Of a stretch of 64,000 nucleotides of DNA, positions 8,727 to 17,898 are shown one piece after another (the first letter of the stretch is position 1; the number at the start of each line of letters is the position of its first letter). The notes under the pieces are model-generated. The model was not told where the DNA came from. It saw only the letters and a program-made list of their open reading frames with translations, and ran no database searches. Made by a program: the position numbers and the translations under genes. The stretch is from Ferrovibrio sp965278975 (GTDB lineage Bacteria > Pseudomonadota > Alphaproteobacteria > Ferrovibrionales > Ferrovibrionaceae). The DNA is taken from the NCBI RefSeq assembly GCF_965278975.1, contig NZ_OZ257126.1, forward strand, positions 868,001 to 932,000. Direction: 5' to 3'.

Positions 8727-8741
8727 ATGCCGGATCGGCAT
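8727..8741. promoter_or_regulatory. LysR-type box in the tarD/lysR intergenic region
   Basis: ATGCCG-GAT-CGGCAT is a perfect palindrome with a three-base centre and contains the T-N11-A pattern of LysR sites (T8728, A8740). It lies between the divergent tarD and lysR genes, 33 bases upstream of the lysR start. Confidence 0.5.
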
Positions 8742-8774
8742 GGCATCATGCCGCTTGCAAGCTGGGGAACCGCC

Positions 8775-9701
8775 ATGGAATTTGCCTGGCTCGAAGATTT
8801 CATCGCCCTTGCGGAAAGCGGCAATTTCTCCCGCGCCGCCGAACGCCGCCACATGACCCAGCCAGCCTTCAGCCGACGCATCCGGCTGCTGGAGGATTGG
8901 GCCGGCGCGCCACTTTTTGACCGCACCAGCCAGCCGATCGGCCTCACCGATGCCGGGCTGCGGCTGCGCCCGACCGTGGAAGAAGTGCTGCGCCGCCTGG
9001 CCCAGGCGCGCGAGGAATTGCGCCAGACGGCGGCAGAGGGCGCCAGTGCATTGCGCTTCGCCGCAACCCATTCCCTGTCGCTGACCTTCTTTCCAGCCTG
9101 GGTCCAGCGCCTGGGTGGCGATCTGGCTTTAGGGCCGATTCACCTGATTTCTGAAAGTATGCAGGCCTGCGAACAGGCGATGCTGGAAGGCAATGCCCAA
9201 TTCATGCTCTGCCACGGCCATGATGCCGTGGCGCAGCGGTTGGACGCGACACAGTTCACCAGCCGGGTGATTGGCGAGGATCGGCTGCTGCCGCTTTCGG
9301 CCCCTGATGCCCAGGGTGGTCAGCAGTCAGGCCAGCCGCGCCACCGCATCGGCCAGGACGAGGCTATGCCCTTCCTGGCCTATAGCGACGAATCAGGGCT
9401 CGGCCGCATCATCGCGGCGGCACAGGCCTCCGCCCCCTGGCAGGCCGGCCTCAAGACGGTATTCACATCGCATTCCGCTGCCGTGCTGCGCATGATGGCC
9501 CGTGATGGCCGCGGCCTTGCCTGGCTGCCCCGCAGCCTGGTGGCCGAGGATATGGCCGCCGGCCATCTGGTTGCTGCCGGCAATGCGGCTGAGGCAATCC
9601 CGCTGCGTATCCTGCTGCTGCGCCCGCGCGCAAGACAGAGCCAGATAGCGGAAAGCCTGTGGCAGTTTTCACAGAGAATCAATAACCAACCCATGAAATA
9701 G
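8775..9701 (+). CDS. LysR family regulator, probably of tarD
   Basis: The protein is 308 residues from ATG 8775, preceded by GGGGAA. The N-terminal winged helix is clear: WLEDFIALAESGNFSRAAE, then RRHMTQPAFSRRIRLLEDW as the recognition helix region, and GAPLFDRTSQPIGLTDAG. The remainder is the two-lobed substrate-binding domain (LRFAATHSLSLTFFPAW at its start, HSAAVLRMMARDGRGLAWLP later). Divergence from tarD with a T-N11-A palindrome between them suggests that it activates tarD with tartrate or a related acid as effector (inference). Confidence 0.9.
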   Translation: MEFAWLEDFIALAESGNFSRAAERRHMTQPAFSRRIRLLEDWAGAPLFDRTSQPIGLTDAGLRLRPTVEEVLRRLAQAREELRQTAAEGASALRFAATHSLSLTFFPAWVQRLGGDLALGPIHLISESMQACEQAMLEGNAQFMLCHGHDAVAQRLDATQFTSRVIGEDRLLPLSAPDAQGGQQSGQPRHRIGQDEAMPFLAYSDESGLGRIIAAAQASAPWQAGLKTVFTSHSAAVLRMMARDGRGLAWLPRSLVAEDMAAGHLVAAGNAAEAIPLRILLLRPRARQSQIAESLWQFSQRINNQPMK

Positions 9702-9705
9702 CTTG

Positions 9706-9746
9706 ATGTTCACATCATGAACATGGCATTGTTCATGATATGAACA
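9706..9746. promoter_or_regulatory. Paired TTCA-N5-TGAA operator boxes before EPS regulator 1
   Basis: Two inverted repeats are seen: ATGTTCACATCATGAACAT at 9706-9724 and TGTTCATGATATGAACA at 9730-9746, with centres 23 bases apart. The common core is TTCA-N5-TGAA. The second box covers an ATG at 9740, which argues for the regulator starting further downstream at 9773. A possible -10 (TAATAT, 9760-9765) ends seven bases before that ATG, so a leaderless mRNA is possible. The same pair of boxes precedes the paralogous regulator at 29757. Confidence 0.75.
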
Positions 9747-9772
9747 TCAACTCCAGGTCTAATATTGTAGCG

Positions 9773-10414
9773 ATGATACAAGAGCCCTATCGGCGGGAAA
9801 CCTTGGCGTTGCTTGAGGCTATTGACAGCGGCGAGGCCAACAACCAGCGGCGCCTTGCAGGACGCGTCGGCATCGCCATCGGATTACTGAATGCCTTGCT
9901 GCGCCGCGCGGTGCAGAAAGGCCTTGTGAAGGTGCGCGAGGCGCCGGCACGGCGCTATGCCTATTACCTGACACCCCACGGCTTCAGCGAAAAATCCCGT
10001 CTTGTCTCCGAATATCTCACCGACTCCCTGCATTTCTTCCGCCGTGCACGCGCTGAATACACCGATTGCCTGCAACATATGGCAGCACTATTGCCGCCAG
10101 GCGGCCGCCTATTTCTCGTCGGCAGTGGCGAATTGGCAGAAATAGCTGTGCTGAGTGCCAATGAAACCGGCATCGCCTTGGCAGGCCTGCTCGATGCCAG
10201 AACCAATCGTCAGCATTTTTGCGGATTGCCGGTGCTGCGCGACTCCGACGATCTGACACCACATGACTTTATCCTGCTCAGCGATGCGGAGCAGCCCCAG
10301 GTCAGCTTCGATCATTGGGCCGAGCGGCTAGGGCGTCAGCGCATTTTCGCGCCCCCCTTGTTGCGCATTGCCCAGGCAATGCCAGTCAGTGAATCGCCTG
10401 AGGCCGAGCCATGA
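9773..10414 (+). CDS. EPS-associated MarR-type regulator with Rossmann-like C-terminal domain (paralogue 1)
   Basis: The protein is 213 residues from ATG 9773; this start gives the same N-terminal length as the paralogue at 29107-29757. Residues about 1-100 form a winged helix (RRLAGRVGIAIGLLNALLRR, then GLVKVREAPARRYAYYLTPH), as in MarR regulators found with exopolysaccharide genes. Residues about 110-190 look like a small Rossmann domain: GRLFLVGSGELAEIAVLSA is a strand and glycine turn, followed by GLLDARTN and HDFILLSD, like the N-terminus of PglD-type sugar acetyltransferases. It may sense a nucleotide sugar or CoA compound. It heads the plus-strand half of the polysaccharide locus and overlaps the flippase by ATGA. 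Confidence 0.8.
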   Translation: MIQEPYRRETLALLEAIDSGEANNQRRLAGRVGIAIGLLNALLRRAVQKGLVKVREAPARRYAYYLTPHGFSEKSRLVSEYLTDSLHFFRRARAEYTDCLQHMAALLPPGGRLFLVGSGELAEIAVLSANETGIALAGLLDARTNRQHFCGLPVLRDSDDLTPHDFILLSDAEQPQVSFDHWAERLGRQRIFAPPLLRIAQAMPVSESPEAEP

Positions 10415-11925
10415 CACTGGCTGCCATGCTGCGGCAATGGCTACAGATTCTCGGTTTCCAGGGAGCCGCATTCATTGTTGCCGCCGCCACTGTAACGCTG
10501 GCGGCGAAAGCAATGCCTCCCGCCATGTATGGTGAATACAGCCTGCTGCTCAGCATCACGCAGGTAATCGGCGGCATCGCTCTGTCGTGGCTGAACCAAA
10601 CCATCTTGCGGTTTGCCCGCGAGCACTTCAATCAGGGCGGCTCGGTATGGACCGTGGCAGGGACAGCTCTTGTAGCCGAAGCGGCAATTGCAATATTGCT
10701 TGCAGTGGCACTCATGCTATGCGCTTGGCTATTTCATGGCCGCTTCACATTCGCCTTGGCGCATTGGCCGTTGCTGGCACTGGCATTGCTGACCATGACC
10801 CTGTCGGAAGCAGCCAGCTATACTGGCCAGGCCGCCAACCGATTCACCGGATACGGGCTGGGGCAATTTCTGGCAAAACTTGGCCCGCTCGCCTGCATGC
10901 TTGGTTTTCTCAGCCTGTTGCCTGCCAGCGCCGATGGCCTCCTGCTCGGCACGGCCTTGGGTTGGGCGCTGGCCACCGCCGTGACAGTCTCCCGCCTGCC
11001 GGTGCGAGGGGCAGCACCTTTGTTCGATGCAATGTTGCTGCGTCGCATGCTGAGCTACGGCTGGCGGCTGCCTTTCGGCTCCACCGCCGGCATTCTCGCC
11101 ACCTGGATGGGCCTGTGGTTCGTGCAGTTGATGATCGATACCGTCCATGCCGGCCTTTATGGCTGGGCCAGCAGCGTCTACGCCCTGATCGGTGGCATTC
11201 TAATCCCTTTCTCTGCCGTACTGGCCCCGCGCCTCACGGACATGCATTTGTCTCGGTCGCGCGATGAGATTTATCGCGTCTTGCGTCTGGCATTGGCCGT
11301 GGCATTACTAGCCACCGCACTGCTACCTCTCGGCCTATTGCTACTGCGCGGCTTGACGCATAGCCCGCTATGGCCCACCGCCTATACCGGCGCTGGAGCA
11401 CCACTGACCGTGCTGCTGGCGACCCTGCCGGCGCAGTTACTAATCACACTGCTCAATCCGCTAATAATGGCGAATGAAACCATGATCGGCCGAGCCGTGC
11501 TGTTCAATATCGTCGCAGCCCTTGTGAATGCTGCCGGAAACCTGCTGCTGATACCTTGGCTGGGTATTGAGGGCGCAGCATTGGCGACGGTGCTGTCGGT
11601 CTGGACCTTATGCGCCCTTGCCTTCACAAATTTCTATAACAAACTCACCCCTGAGCCCGATCACTCGGGGATCCGCGGCATGGCCTTTGCTGGCTGCGTC
11701 AGCATTGCAGCATCGCTGCTCCTCGCCTTCGGCAATATTTTCATAGCCATCGCCGCGACCTTAGCCGCCACCCCCACCCTGCTGCTGATGGCTCGCCGGC
11801 TAGGCTGGCTTTGTGGCATCGATATGCTGCAAGGACATCTGCCCCGCCTGCCCGGCTTTATCCATCGCCCGGCCCGTGCCGTCATCGAGTGGTGCGTCGT
11901 TCTGCCCAGGACTCGCGAAACATGA
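10411..11925 (+). CDS. Polysaccharide flippase, Wzx-like (MOP superfamily)
   Basis: The protein is 504 residues with about 12-14 hydrophobic segments spread over its length (for example FIVAAATVTLAAKAMP, WPLLALALLTMTLSEAA, PLTVLLATLPAQLLITLL). The pattern fits the polysaccharide transporters of the MOP superfamily, which flip undecaprenyl-linked repeat units to the periplasmic side. A typical piece is SSVYALIGGILIPFSAVLAP in the middle. Its ATG overlaps the regulator stop, and its stop overlaps the next acyltransferase start, so it belongs to the same operon. A specific substrate cannot be inferred. Confidence 0.85.
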   Translation: MTLAAMLRQWLQILGFQGAAFIVAAATVTLAAKAMPPAMYGEYSLLLSITQVIGGIALSWLNQTILRFAREHFNQGGSVWTVAGTALVAEAAIAILLAVALMLCAWLFHGRFTFALAHWPLLALALLTMTLSEAASYTGQAANRFTGYGLGQFLAKLGPLACMLGFLSLLPASADGLLLGTALGWALATAVTVSRLPVRGAAPLFDAMLLRRMLSYGWRLPFGSTAGILATWMGLWFVQLMIDTVHAGLYGWASSVYALIGGILIPFSAVLAPRLTDMHLSRSRDEIYRVLRLALAVALLATALLPLGLLLLRGLTHSPLWPTAYTGAGAPLTVLLATLPAQLLITLLNPLIMANETMIGRAVLFNIVAALVNAAGNLLLIPWLGIEGAALATVLSVWTLCALAFTNFYNKLTPEPDHSGIRGMAFAGCVSIAASLLLAFGNIFIAIAATLAATPTLLLMARRLGWLCGIDMLQGHLPRLPGFIHRPARAVIEWCVVLPRTRET

Positions 11926-12422
11926 AGCAAAAGCTGTTCGATCTGCTGAATTATCCGGCCGGCACTGGCCTGCCTCTCTGGCTAGCCAATACGCTGTTCC
12001 AACGGCTGATCCGCATTGATGCCGATTGTCCATACAACAAGCATTTCACCACGCGCGTGCTGCACCCCAAGGGGTTGAAGATCGAGAATCGCTGTCTGCG
12101 GGTAAGGCGCAGCCTTGCGGTAAGTGGCGGTTGCTACATCAATGCGGCCGATGGCTTGCACATCGGCGAAGGCACCATTTGGAGTGCCAATATCTGCATT
12201 ATGTCGCAGACACATGACTTCGCCAACCTCGATGATGCCCCACCGACCAGCGGAATCAGGATCGGGCGGAATTGCTGGATTGGCTTCGGCGCCATCATCC
12301 TGCCTGGCGTAACACTGGGCGACAACACCGTGATCGGCGCCAACAGCGTGGTTCGAAGCTCTTTCCCAGAAGGCAAAGTGGTGATCGCGGGCAGCCCGGC
12401 AAGAGCCGTGCGGCAGCTTTAG
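11922..12422 (+). CDS. Left-handed beta-helix acyltransferase (sugar O-acetyltransferase type)
   Basis: The protein is 166 residues from ATG 11922, which overlaps the flippase stop as ATGA. Its second half has hexapeptide-repeat character: INAADGLHIGEGTIWSANIC, then GIRIGRNCWIGFGAIILPG followed by TLGDNTVIGANSVVR, and the ending VIAGSPARAV seen in NodL, WbbJ and related acetyltransferases. The histidine in IMSQTHDF is at the position of the catalytic His of this family. It would acetylate a sugar hydroxyl of the repeat unit at the inner membrane. Confidence 0.85.
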   Translation: MKQKLFDLLNYPAGTGLPLWLANTLFQRLIRIDADCPYNKHFTTRVLHPKGLKIENRCLRVRRSLAVSGGCYINAADGLHIGEGTIWSANICIMSQTHDFANLDDAPPTSGIRIGRNCWIGFGAIILPGVTLGDNTVIGANSVVRSSFPEGKVVIAGSPARAVRQL

Positions 12423-12434
12423 GAACATCGTAGC

Positions 12435-14363
12435 ATGTGCGGCATAGCTGGCATCATTAGCACCCGTCCGCTCGCCAATCCGGCGGTAACGCTGACACAA
12501 TTATCTGTGTCGCAGCAGCATCGCGGTCCGGATGACTGGGGATTCATGCTCTGGCATCGCAACGAATCGATGTGTTTTGGCCGTGACGCGGCAACACTCG
12601 GCAATGGTCATGTGGCACTGGTCCATCGCCGCCTGTCGATTGTCGACCTCTCACCCACTGGCTGGCAGCCGATGGCCGATCCCTCTGGCCGCTATGCACT
12701 TGTCTTCAACGGTGAAATCTATAACTACAAGGCATTGCGTAGTGAACTGGAATTAGTTGGTTGCCGATTTCAGTCCAGCTCCGACAGCGAAGTATTATTC
12801 CAGTTGCTGATCCGTGAAGGATTAGCCTGCCTGGATCGCTTGGTCGGCATGTTTGCCTTCGCCTTTCTCGATACCGTCCGGCAAAAATTAATACTTGCTC
12901 GCGATCCCTTTGGCATTAAGCCGTTGCATTATGCAGTCTCACCCGAACAATTTTGTTTTGCTTCGGAAATCAGACCCCTGCTGGCTGTGAAAGCGGCTTC
13001 CAGACAAGTTGATCGTGCGGCGGCATTCCGCTACTTGCGTCATGCCATCACGAACCAGGGTGGCGCGACGCTGTTCAACGATATCCGCGAATTGCCGGCC
13101 GCACATGGGGTGGAGATTGACCTCAATCGACCAGAGCAGGTCACGCCGCAACGCTATTGGCAGGTAACGACACAACGCCGCGAAGGACTGCGCCCAGAGG
13201 TGGCGGCGGAAGAATTGCGTGCCTTGTTCATTGATAGCATACGGCTGCACATGACCGCTGACGTGCCCGTGGCCGCAACACTCTCTGGCGGCATCGACTC
13301 CAGTGGCATCGTCTGCGCCATGCGCGCCAATCTCGGAGTTGAACCGGGCTTGCCGTTATTTAGTTACATTGCCGGTAACACCGACCTCGACGAAAGTCAC
13401 TGGATCAATATCGTCAACCAGCAAGTCGATGGCCAGTTGCATCGCGTCACACTAAACAGTACCGATCTAGCGATCGAGCTTGATGATTTAATCATCAGCC
13501 AGGAACAACCGTTCGGCACCAGTAGCATGTGGGCGCAGGCACATGTTTTCCGCTCCGTGCATGATGCTGGCTACAAAGTGGTTTTGGACGGACAGGGCGC
13601 AGATGAGTTGTTTGCAGGCTACACAGTATTCCGCGCCGCACGCCTGCAGGGCCTGATCGCTCGCGGTGCCTGGCGCGAAGCACTAACCCTGCTGCGGCGT
13701 ATGCCTGACCACCACCGCACCACAGCGATGATGGCCCTAGCACCTTTTCTGCCCGATAGTTTGCAAGGCCAACTGCGTCGATGGCTGGGCCGCTCCATGA
13801 TCCCTGATTGGCTACATGCTGACTGGTTCGGGGATACCGCCGCGCCCTGGCGGGAGAGCCGACCGCAGTCAACGCCATTGCAGGAGCAGTTGTTCGATGC
13901 CACTTATGGCTCCAGTCTGCCGATGCTGCTGCGATATGCGGATCGCAATGCAATGCGGGTGTCTGTAGAGAATCGCGTTCCTTTCCTCACTACCGGCCTG
14001 GCAGATTTCGCCGCAAGCCTTCCAGATGCTTTGCTGATTGACCAGAATGGCACCACAAAATCAGTATTGCGTCAGGCACTGCGCGGCATAGTTCCCGATG
14101 CGATTCTCGATCGCCGGGACAAGATCGGGTTTGCGACACCCGAAGCTCAGTGGTTCGCGAACGACAGCAGATTGCACCGCTTGGTGCGGGAATCGATACC
14201 GGAACGCCTCCCCCCCTGTTTCACGCCACTGGTGCGCGGCAAACTGGAGCAACTGGCAACCGGCACCAGAGGCTACGACCCTGCTTCATGGCGCTGCTTG
14301 AACTTCTTGCGGTGGGCAAACCTGTTCAACGTTGATTTCGATAATACCGGCCGGACAAGGTGA
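12435..14363 (+). CDS. asnB: Asparagine synthase (glutamine-hydrolysing) family amidotransferase, copy 1
   Basis: The protein is 642 residues, the usual length for AsnB. The N-terminal nucleophile Cys2 is in MCGIAGI, and the glutaminase blocks VHRRLSIVDLSPTGWQPM and YALVFNGEIYNY follow. The synthetase domain has the pyrophosphate loop LSGGIDSSG near residue 282 and DGQGADELFAGY further on. Both active sites look intact, so it should move ammonia from glutamine to an ATP-activated carboxylate. Being inside a polysaccharide locus with two more copies, it may amidate a uronic acid, as WbpS-type enzymes do, rather than aspartate (inference). Confidence 0.92.
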   Translation: MCGIAGIISTRPLANPAVTLTQLSVSQQHRGPDDWGFMLWHRNESMCFGRDAATLGNGHVALVHRRLSIVDLSPTGWQPMADPSGRYALVFNGEIYNYKALRSELELVGCRFQSSSDSEVLFQLLIREGLACLDRLVGMFAFAFLDTVRQKLILARDPFGIKPLHYAVSPEQFCFASEIRPLLAVKAASRQVDRAAAFRYLRHAITNQGGATLFNDIRELPAAHGVEIDLNRPEQVTPQRYWQVTTQRREGLRPEVAAEELRALFIDSIRLHMTADVPVAATLSGGIDSSGIVCAMRANLGVEPGLPLFSYIAGNTDLDESHWINIVNQQVDGQLHRVTLNSTDLAIELDDLIISQEQPFGTSSMWAQAHVFRSVHDAGYKVVLDGQGADELFAGYTVFRAARLQGLIARGAWREALTLLRRMPDHHRTTAMMALAPFLPDSLQGQLRRWLGRSMIPDWLHADWFGDTAAPWRESRPQSTPLQEQLFDATYGSSLPMLLRYADRNAMRVSVENRVPFLTTGLADFAASLPDALLIDQNGTTKSVLRQALRGIVPDAILDRRDKIGFATPEAQWFANDSRLHRLVRESIPERLPPCFTPLVRGKLEQLATGTRGYDPASWRCLNFLRWANLFNVDFDNTGRTR

Positions 14364-14367
14364 TACC

Positions 14368-15639
14368 TTGAAGATTCTGCTTATTAGCTTTGCCTTTCCA
14401 CCCTACAACGCGAGCGGCTCGGTGCGGGCCGGCCTTCTGGCAGAATATCTGCTGGCGCGCGGTCATGATGTCCGTGTGTTGACAGCACATGACCCCGGCT
14501 ATCCCGCAACCATGGCCAGCAGTTTCCCGCCCGAGCGAGTGGTGGCGACCGGCTGGCTCAACGTTTTCGCACCTCATGCCCTGCTTCGGCGCGCCAGAGG
14601 AGGCACCGGCGGCTCCCAATCCACAACAAGAACCGGGTTGCGGCAAATGTTGATAAATCTGGCCAAAGGCCTGATCGGCGTGCCTGATGGCCAAATCGGC
14701 TGGTATCCTGCGGCAATCCGTGCCGGCCGCAAGATACTGCGTGGCTGGCAGCCAGATTTGATCTATTCGACCGCCCTCCCTTTCACGGATCACCTGATCG
14801 GACATCGGTTGAGCCAGCATATTGGTGCACGCTGGGTGGCAGAGTATCGCGATCTCTTCACGGAAAATCCGTACGGCAACACGCCGGACTGGCGCCAAGG
14901 TTTCGATGGCTATGTCGAGCGCCGCGTGCTGGCACCCGCAACAGCCTGCGTCACAGTTTCGGCCCTGCTGGCAGAGTCATTGGAACGCCGATATGGCAAA
15001 CGCACCGCCGTGGTGATGAATGGCTACGATCCAACCGGCTATGCCAGCATCCAGCCGACACCGGAATTGGATCCGCGGAACCTGAGTATCCTCTATACCG
15101 GCATTATCTATCCTGGCCGCCGCGATCCCACCAACCTGTTTGCCGCACTCGCCTTGCTGTCTCCTGCCGAACGCGCTGCGGTCAAAGTCTATTTTTATGG
15201 CCAGGAATTGCGCGGTGTCGAAGACGCAGCCCGGCAACAAGGAGTTGCAGACTGCGTGATAATCCGCCCGCCAGTCCCTCTACGGCAGGCCCAGATGCTG
15301 CAAGCCAATGCCGATATCCTGCTCCTGCTATTGTGGAACGATCCGCGCGAGCGCGGTGTGTTCACTGGCAAGCTGTTTGAATATGCTGGCGCCGGTCGAC
15401 CAATCCTTACCCTTGGCTGCGAGGACGGCGTGGCTGCGGACTTGATCCGCGAGCGCGGCCTCGGCAAAGTACTGAATGAGCCGCAGGCAATAGCGATGCA
15501 ATTACGCCAATGGCTGGCTGATAAAGCGGCAGGCGGGATATCACCGCCACCAATAGAAGCCAAAATGGGCTTGTCTCGAGCAGCACAATTCGATGTGTTG
15601 ATGCGATTCTTGAGCGAAATCGGGTTTAAGGATGCCTAA
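14368..15639 (+). CDS. Glycosyltransferase, GT4-like
   Basis: The protein is 423 residues if translation starts at TTG 14368, which has AAGGTGAT just upstream overlapping the asnB stop; an in-frame ATG at 14332 would lie inside asnB. It has the GT-B fold of GT4-like enzymes: ILLISFAFPPYNASGSVRAG at the N-terminus, DLIYSTALPFTDHLIG, WVAEYRDLFTENPY, and in the C-terminal domain LSILYTGIIYPGRRDPTNLF and GVFTGKLFEYAGAGRPIL. The glutamate in KLFEYAGAGRP is the position that binds the nucleotide sugar. The donor and acceptor are unknown. It overlaps wbpI by eight bases. Confidence 0.85.
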   Translation: MKILLISFAFPPYNASGSVRAGLLAEYLLARGHDVRVLTAHDPGYPATMASSFPPERVVATGWLNVFAPHALLRRARGGTGGSQSTTRTGLRQMLINLAKGLIGVPDGQIGWYPAAIRAGRKILRGWQPDLIYSTALPFTDHLIGHRLSQHIGARWVAEYRDLFTENPYGNTPDWRQGFDGYVERRVLAPATACVTVSALLAESLERRYGKRTAVVMNGYDPTGYASIQPTPELDPRNLSILYTGIIYPGRRDPTNLFAALALLSPAERAAVKVYFYGQELRGVEDAARQQGVADCVIIRPPVPLRQAQMLQANADILLLLLWNDPRERGVFTGKLFEYAGAGRPILTLGCEDGVAADLIRERGLGKVLNEPQAIAMQLRQWLADKAAGGISPPPIEAKMGLSRAAQFDVLMRFLSEIGFKDA

Positions 15640-16687
15640 CAAGAAAGTTCGTGTCGCGACCATTGTCGGGGCGAGGCCGCAATTCATCAAGGCCGCGGCG
15701 CTTAGTCACGCCTTCTTGCGCCATGGTGGATTTGAGGAAATCTTGGTCCATACTGGCCAGCACCACGACTTCAAAATGTCGGAGATATTCTTCCGCGAAC
15801 TCGGCATCCCGGAACCGCGGCATCACCTCGGCATTCATGGAGGCGGCCATGGCGCGATGACTGGTCGCATGCTGATAGGAATTGAGCAGGTTCTGTTGGA
15901 GGAGAAACCAGACTGGCTACTGGTTTATGGCGACACCAACTCGACCTTGGCTGGCGCACTGGCCGCTGCCAAGCTGCAGATTCCCATCGCGCATGTCGAA
16001 GCTGGATTACGCTCCTTCAACCGGACAATGCCGGAAGAGACCAATCGCATACTCACCGATCATGTAAGCCGCCTGCTTTTCTGCCCAACTGAAACAGCAA
16101 TCAGCAATTTGCAGCGTGAAGGCATCGAGCATGGCGTCCATATGGTTGGCGATGTGATGTATGACACTGTACTTCTGACTCGCGAACCCGCGCGTTTGCA
16201 TTCCGAGATCGTATCTCGCCTCGGCCTCGTTGCCGGGAATTATGCTGTTGCCACCGTTCACCGCGCGGAGAACACTGACGATCCAGAACAACTCAATCGC
16301 ATTATTTCCTATCTGCATCAGGAATCGGAACGGCAGCCCATCGTTTTACCCCTGCATCCACGTACTGCTGGTGCTGCCAGCCGCGCCGGCATCGCATTGG
16401 ATGGATTGCATGTGATCGAGCCGCTGGGCTACCTTGATATGTCGCGCCTGCTAGCCGACTGCGCCTGCGTGTTCACCGATTCTGGCGGCGTGCAGAAGGA
16501 AGCATATTTTCATGGCAAACCATGCATTACGCTACGCGGCGAAACCGAATGGCTCGAGACGATCACCTGCGGCTGGAATCGTCTGTGGCATGAACCAGAA
16601 TATGCACCACGCCGCCCGATTCGCGATTATGGTGATGGCCATGCCGCCGAGCGTATTGCCACGCTGATGGGAGAGTCGTTGAGATGA
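15632..16687 (+). CDS. wbpI: Non-hydrolysing UDP-sugar 2-epimerase (WecB/WbpI family)
   Basis: The protein is 351 residues. Family blocks are clear: VGARPQFIKAAALS at the start, HTGQHHDFKMSEIFF, VYGDTNSTLAGALAAAKL, HVEAGLRSFNRTMPEETNR with the Asp, Glu and His catalytic positions, and FTDSGGVQKEAYFHGKP. The segment IHGGGHGAMTGRML fits WbpI, which inverts C2 of UDP-2,3-diacetamido-2,3-dideoxy-D-glucuronate, better than WecB, which acts on UDP-GlcNAc. The WbpB, WbpE and WbpD genes in the same locus support this. WecB activity cannot be excluded. Confidence 0.8.
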   Translation: MPNKKVRVATIVGARPQFIKAAALSHAFLRHGGFEEILVHTGQHHDFKMSEIFFRELGIPEPRHHLGIHGGGHGAMTGRMLIGIEQVLLEEKPDWLLVYGDTNSTLAGALAAAKLQIPIAHVEAGLRSFNRTMPEETNRILTDHVSRLLFCPTETAISNLQREGIEHGVHMVGDVMYDTVLLTREPARLHSEIVSRLGLVAGNYAVATVHRAENTDDPEQLNRIISYLHQESERQPIVLPLHPRTAGAASRAGIALDGLHVIEPLGYLDMSRLLADCACVFTDSGGVQKEAYFHGKPCITLRGETEWLETITCGWNRLWHEPEYAPRRPIRDYGDGHAAERIATLMGESLR

Positions 16688-17898
16688 ACGCCGGGACACC
16701 GCTGCGGTTCTTCACCACTCTGGCACCCGCCGCGAGCCTGATGGCTTTTTTTGCAGCCAAGGGCTTCGCCGCCCTTGGTGTGGTGGCCGGCTTGACCGCA
16801 CTGATCCTGCTGACAATCCGGCGCGATTTATTGCCGGCTCTTTCACTGCCATCCACAAAGCTACTCGGCGCATGGATTCTGCTGGGCTGGGCCAGTGCGC
16901 TCTGGTCTATCGACCGCACGAACTCGCTGGAAACCATGCAGGGGCTCAGTGCTCTGTTGATCGCCGCAGCATGCCTACTGGCACTAGCACAGCGTTTTGA
17001 TGCAACACAATATTCGGCGTGGCACCGCCACTTCGCCTACAGCCTTATCATCGGCTTTACGCTACTCGTGGCATTGCTGCTATTCGATCAACTGAGTGGC
17101 GGCAAGGTGTATGCCGTAACCATCGGATTACTTAAACGGCGCAATGACTGGATTCCCAATCTTAATATCCGAGCCGGCGTCTTCGTCACATTGTCAATGT
17201 GGCCAGCCTTGCTGGCGGCTTATTGGCTGCATCGCCGGCCGATATTGCCTCTGGCCCTTCTGCTGCTGGGGGCCATCGCGGCCTATATCTCACCGCAGGT
17301 GACCGCCAAACTGGCCTTTTGCGCCGGCCTAGGCACGGCAATACTGATCCGGCTGGGCGGACGGATTACGCTGGGCGCCATTATGCTCGTAATCGGGCTC
17401 AGTATGCTGCTACTGCCTGTACTGCTAGGCCTGTTCTTCAATGCCGAAACCCTGCTGAAAATCTATCCGAATCTGCATTATTCTGCAGTACATCGTCTGC
17501 ATGTGTGGGACTTTGTAGCAGAGCGATTCCTAGAACGTCCTTGGCTCGGCTGGGGCATCGATGCCGCTCGTGCGCTACCTGGAGCCGGAGCGATGCTGCC
17601 TAGCGGCGGCGAACAGGTGCCGAGCCATCCGCACAACGGTGTTCTGCAATTCTGGCTTGAGCTAGGTATTCCCGGCGGACTTCTGCTTCTGGCCGGCCAT
17701 GGTACGATCTGGCATGCTCTTTCGTCAGATAAATTGCGTAATACTATGCGGGCCGCCGGTACTGGTTGTTATGTCACCGCACTGATCTACTTCCTGGCTT
17801 CGTTCAATTCCTGGCATAGCTGGTGGATCGGATTTCTTGGCGTCAGTTTCAGCTTACTGCTCGCGGCTCTACGCAGCTTCGGCAATACTCGTAGCTAG
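16684..17898 (+). CDS. O-antigen ligase / polymerase family membrane protein (WaaL or Wzy)
   Basis: The protein is 404 residues and almost entirely hydrophobic, with about 11-12 membrane segments. The large periplasmic loop carries the signature RFLERPWLGWGIDAARALP and then VPSHPHNGVLQFWLELGIPG, the conserved H-x-H-N of the O-antigen ligase family. Such proteins either polymerise repeat units or ligate them to lipid A-core. It is the last gene of the plus-strand half; its end overlaps that of the convergent amidotransferase by four bases. Confidence 0.85.
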   Translation: MNAGTPLRFFTTLAPAASLMAFFAAKGFAALGVVAGLTALILLTIRRDLLPALSLPSTKLLGAWILLGWASALWSIDRTNSLETMQGLSALLIAAACLLALAQRFDATQYSAWHRHFAYSLIIGFTLLVALLLFDQLSGGKVYAVTIGLLKRRNDWIPNLNIRAGVFVTLSMWPALLAAYWLHRRPILPLALLLLGAIAAYISPQVTAKLAFCAGLGTAILIRLGGRITLGAIMLVIGLSMLLLPVLLGLFFNAETLLKIYPNLHYSAVHRLHVWDFVAERFLERPWLGWGIDAARALPGAGAMLPSGGEQVPSHPHNGVLQFWLELGIPGGLLLLAGHGTIWHALSSDKLRNTMRAAGTGCYVTALIYFLASFNSWHSWWIGFLGVSFSLLLAALRSFGNTRS

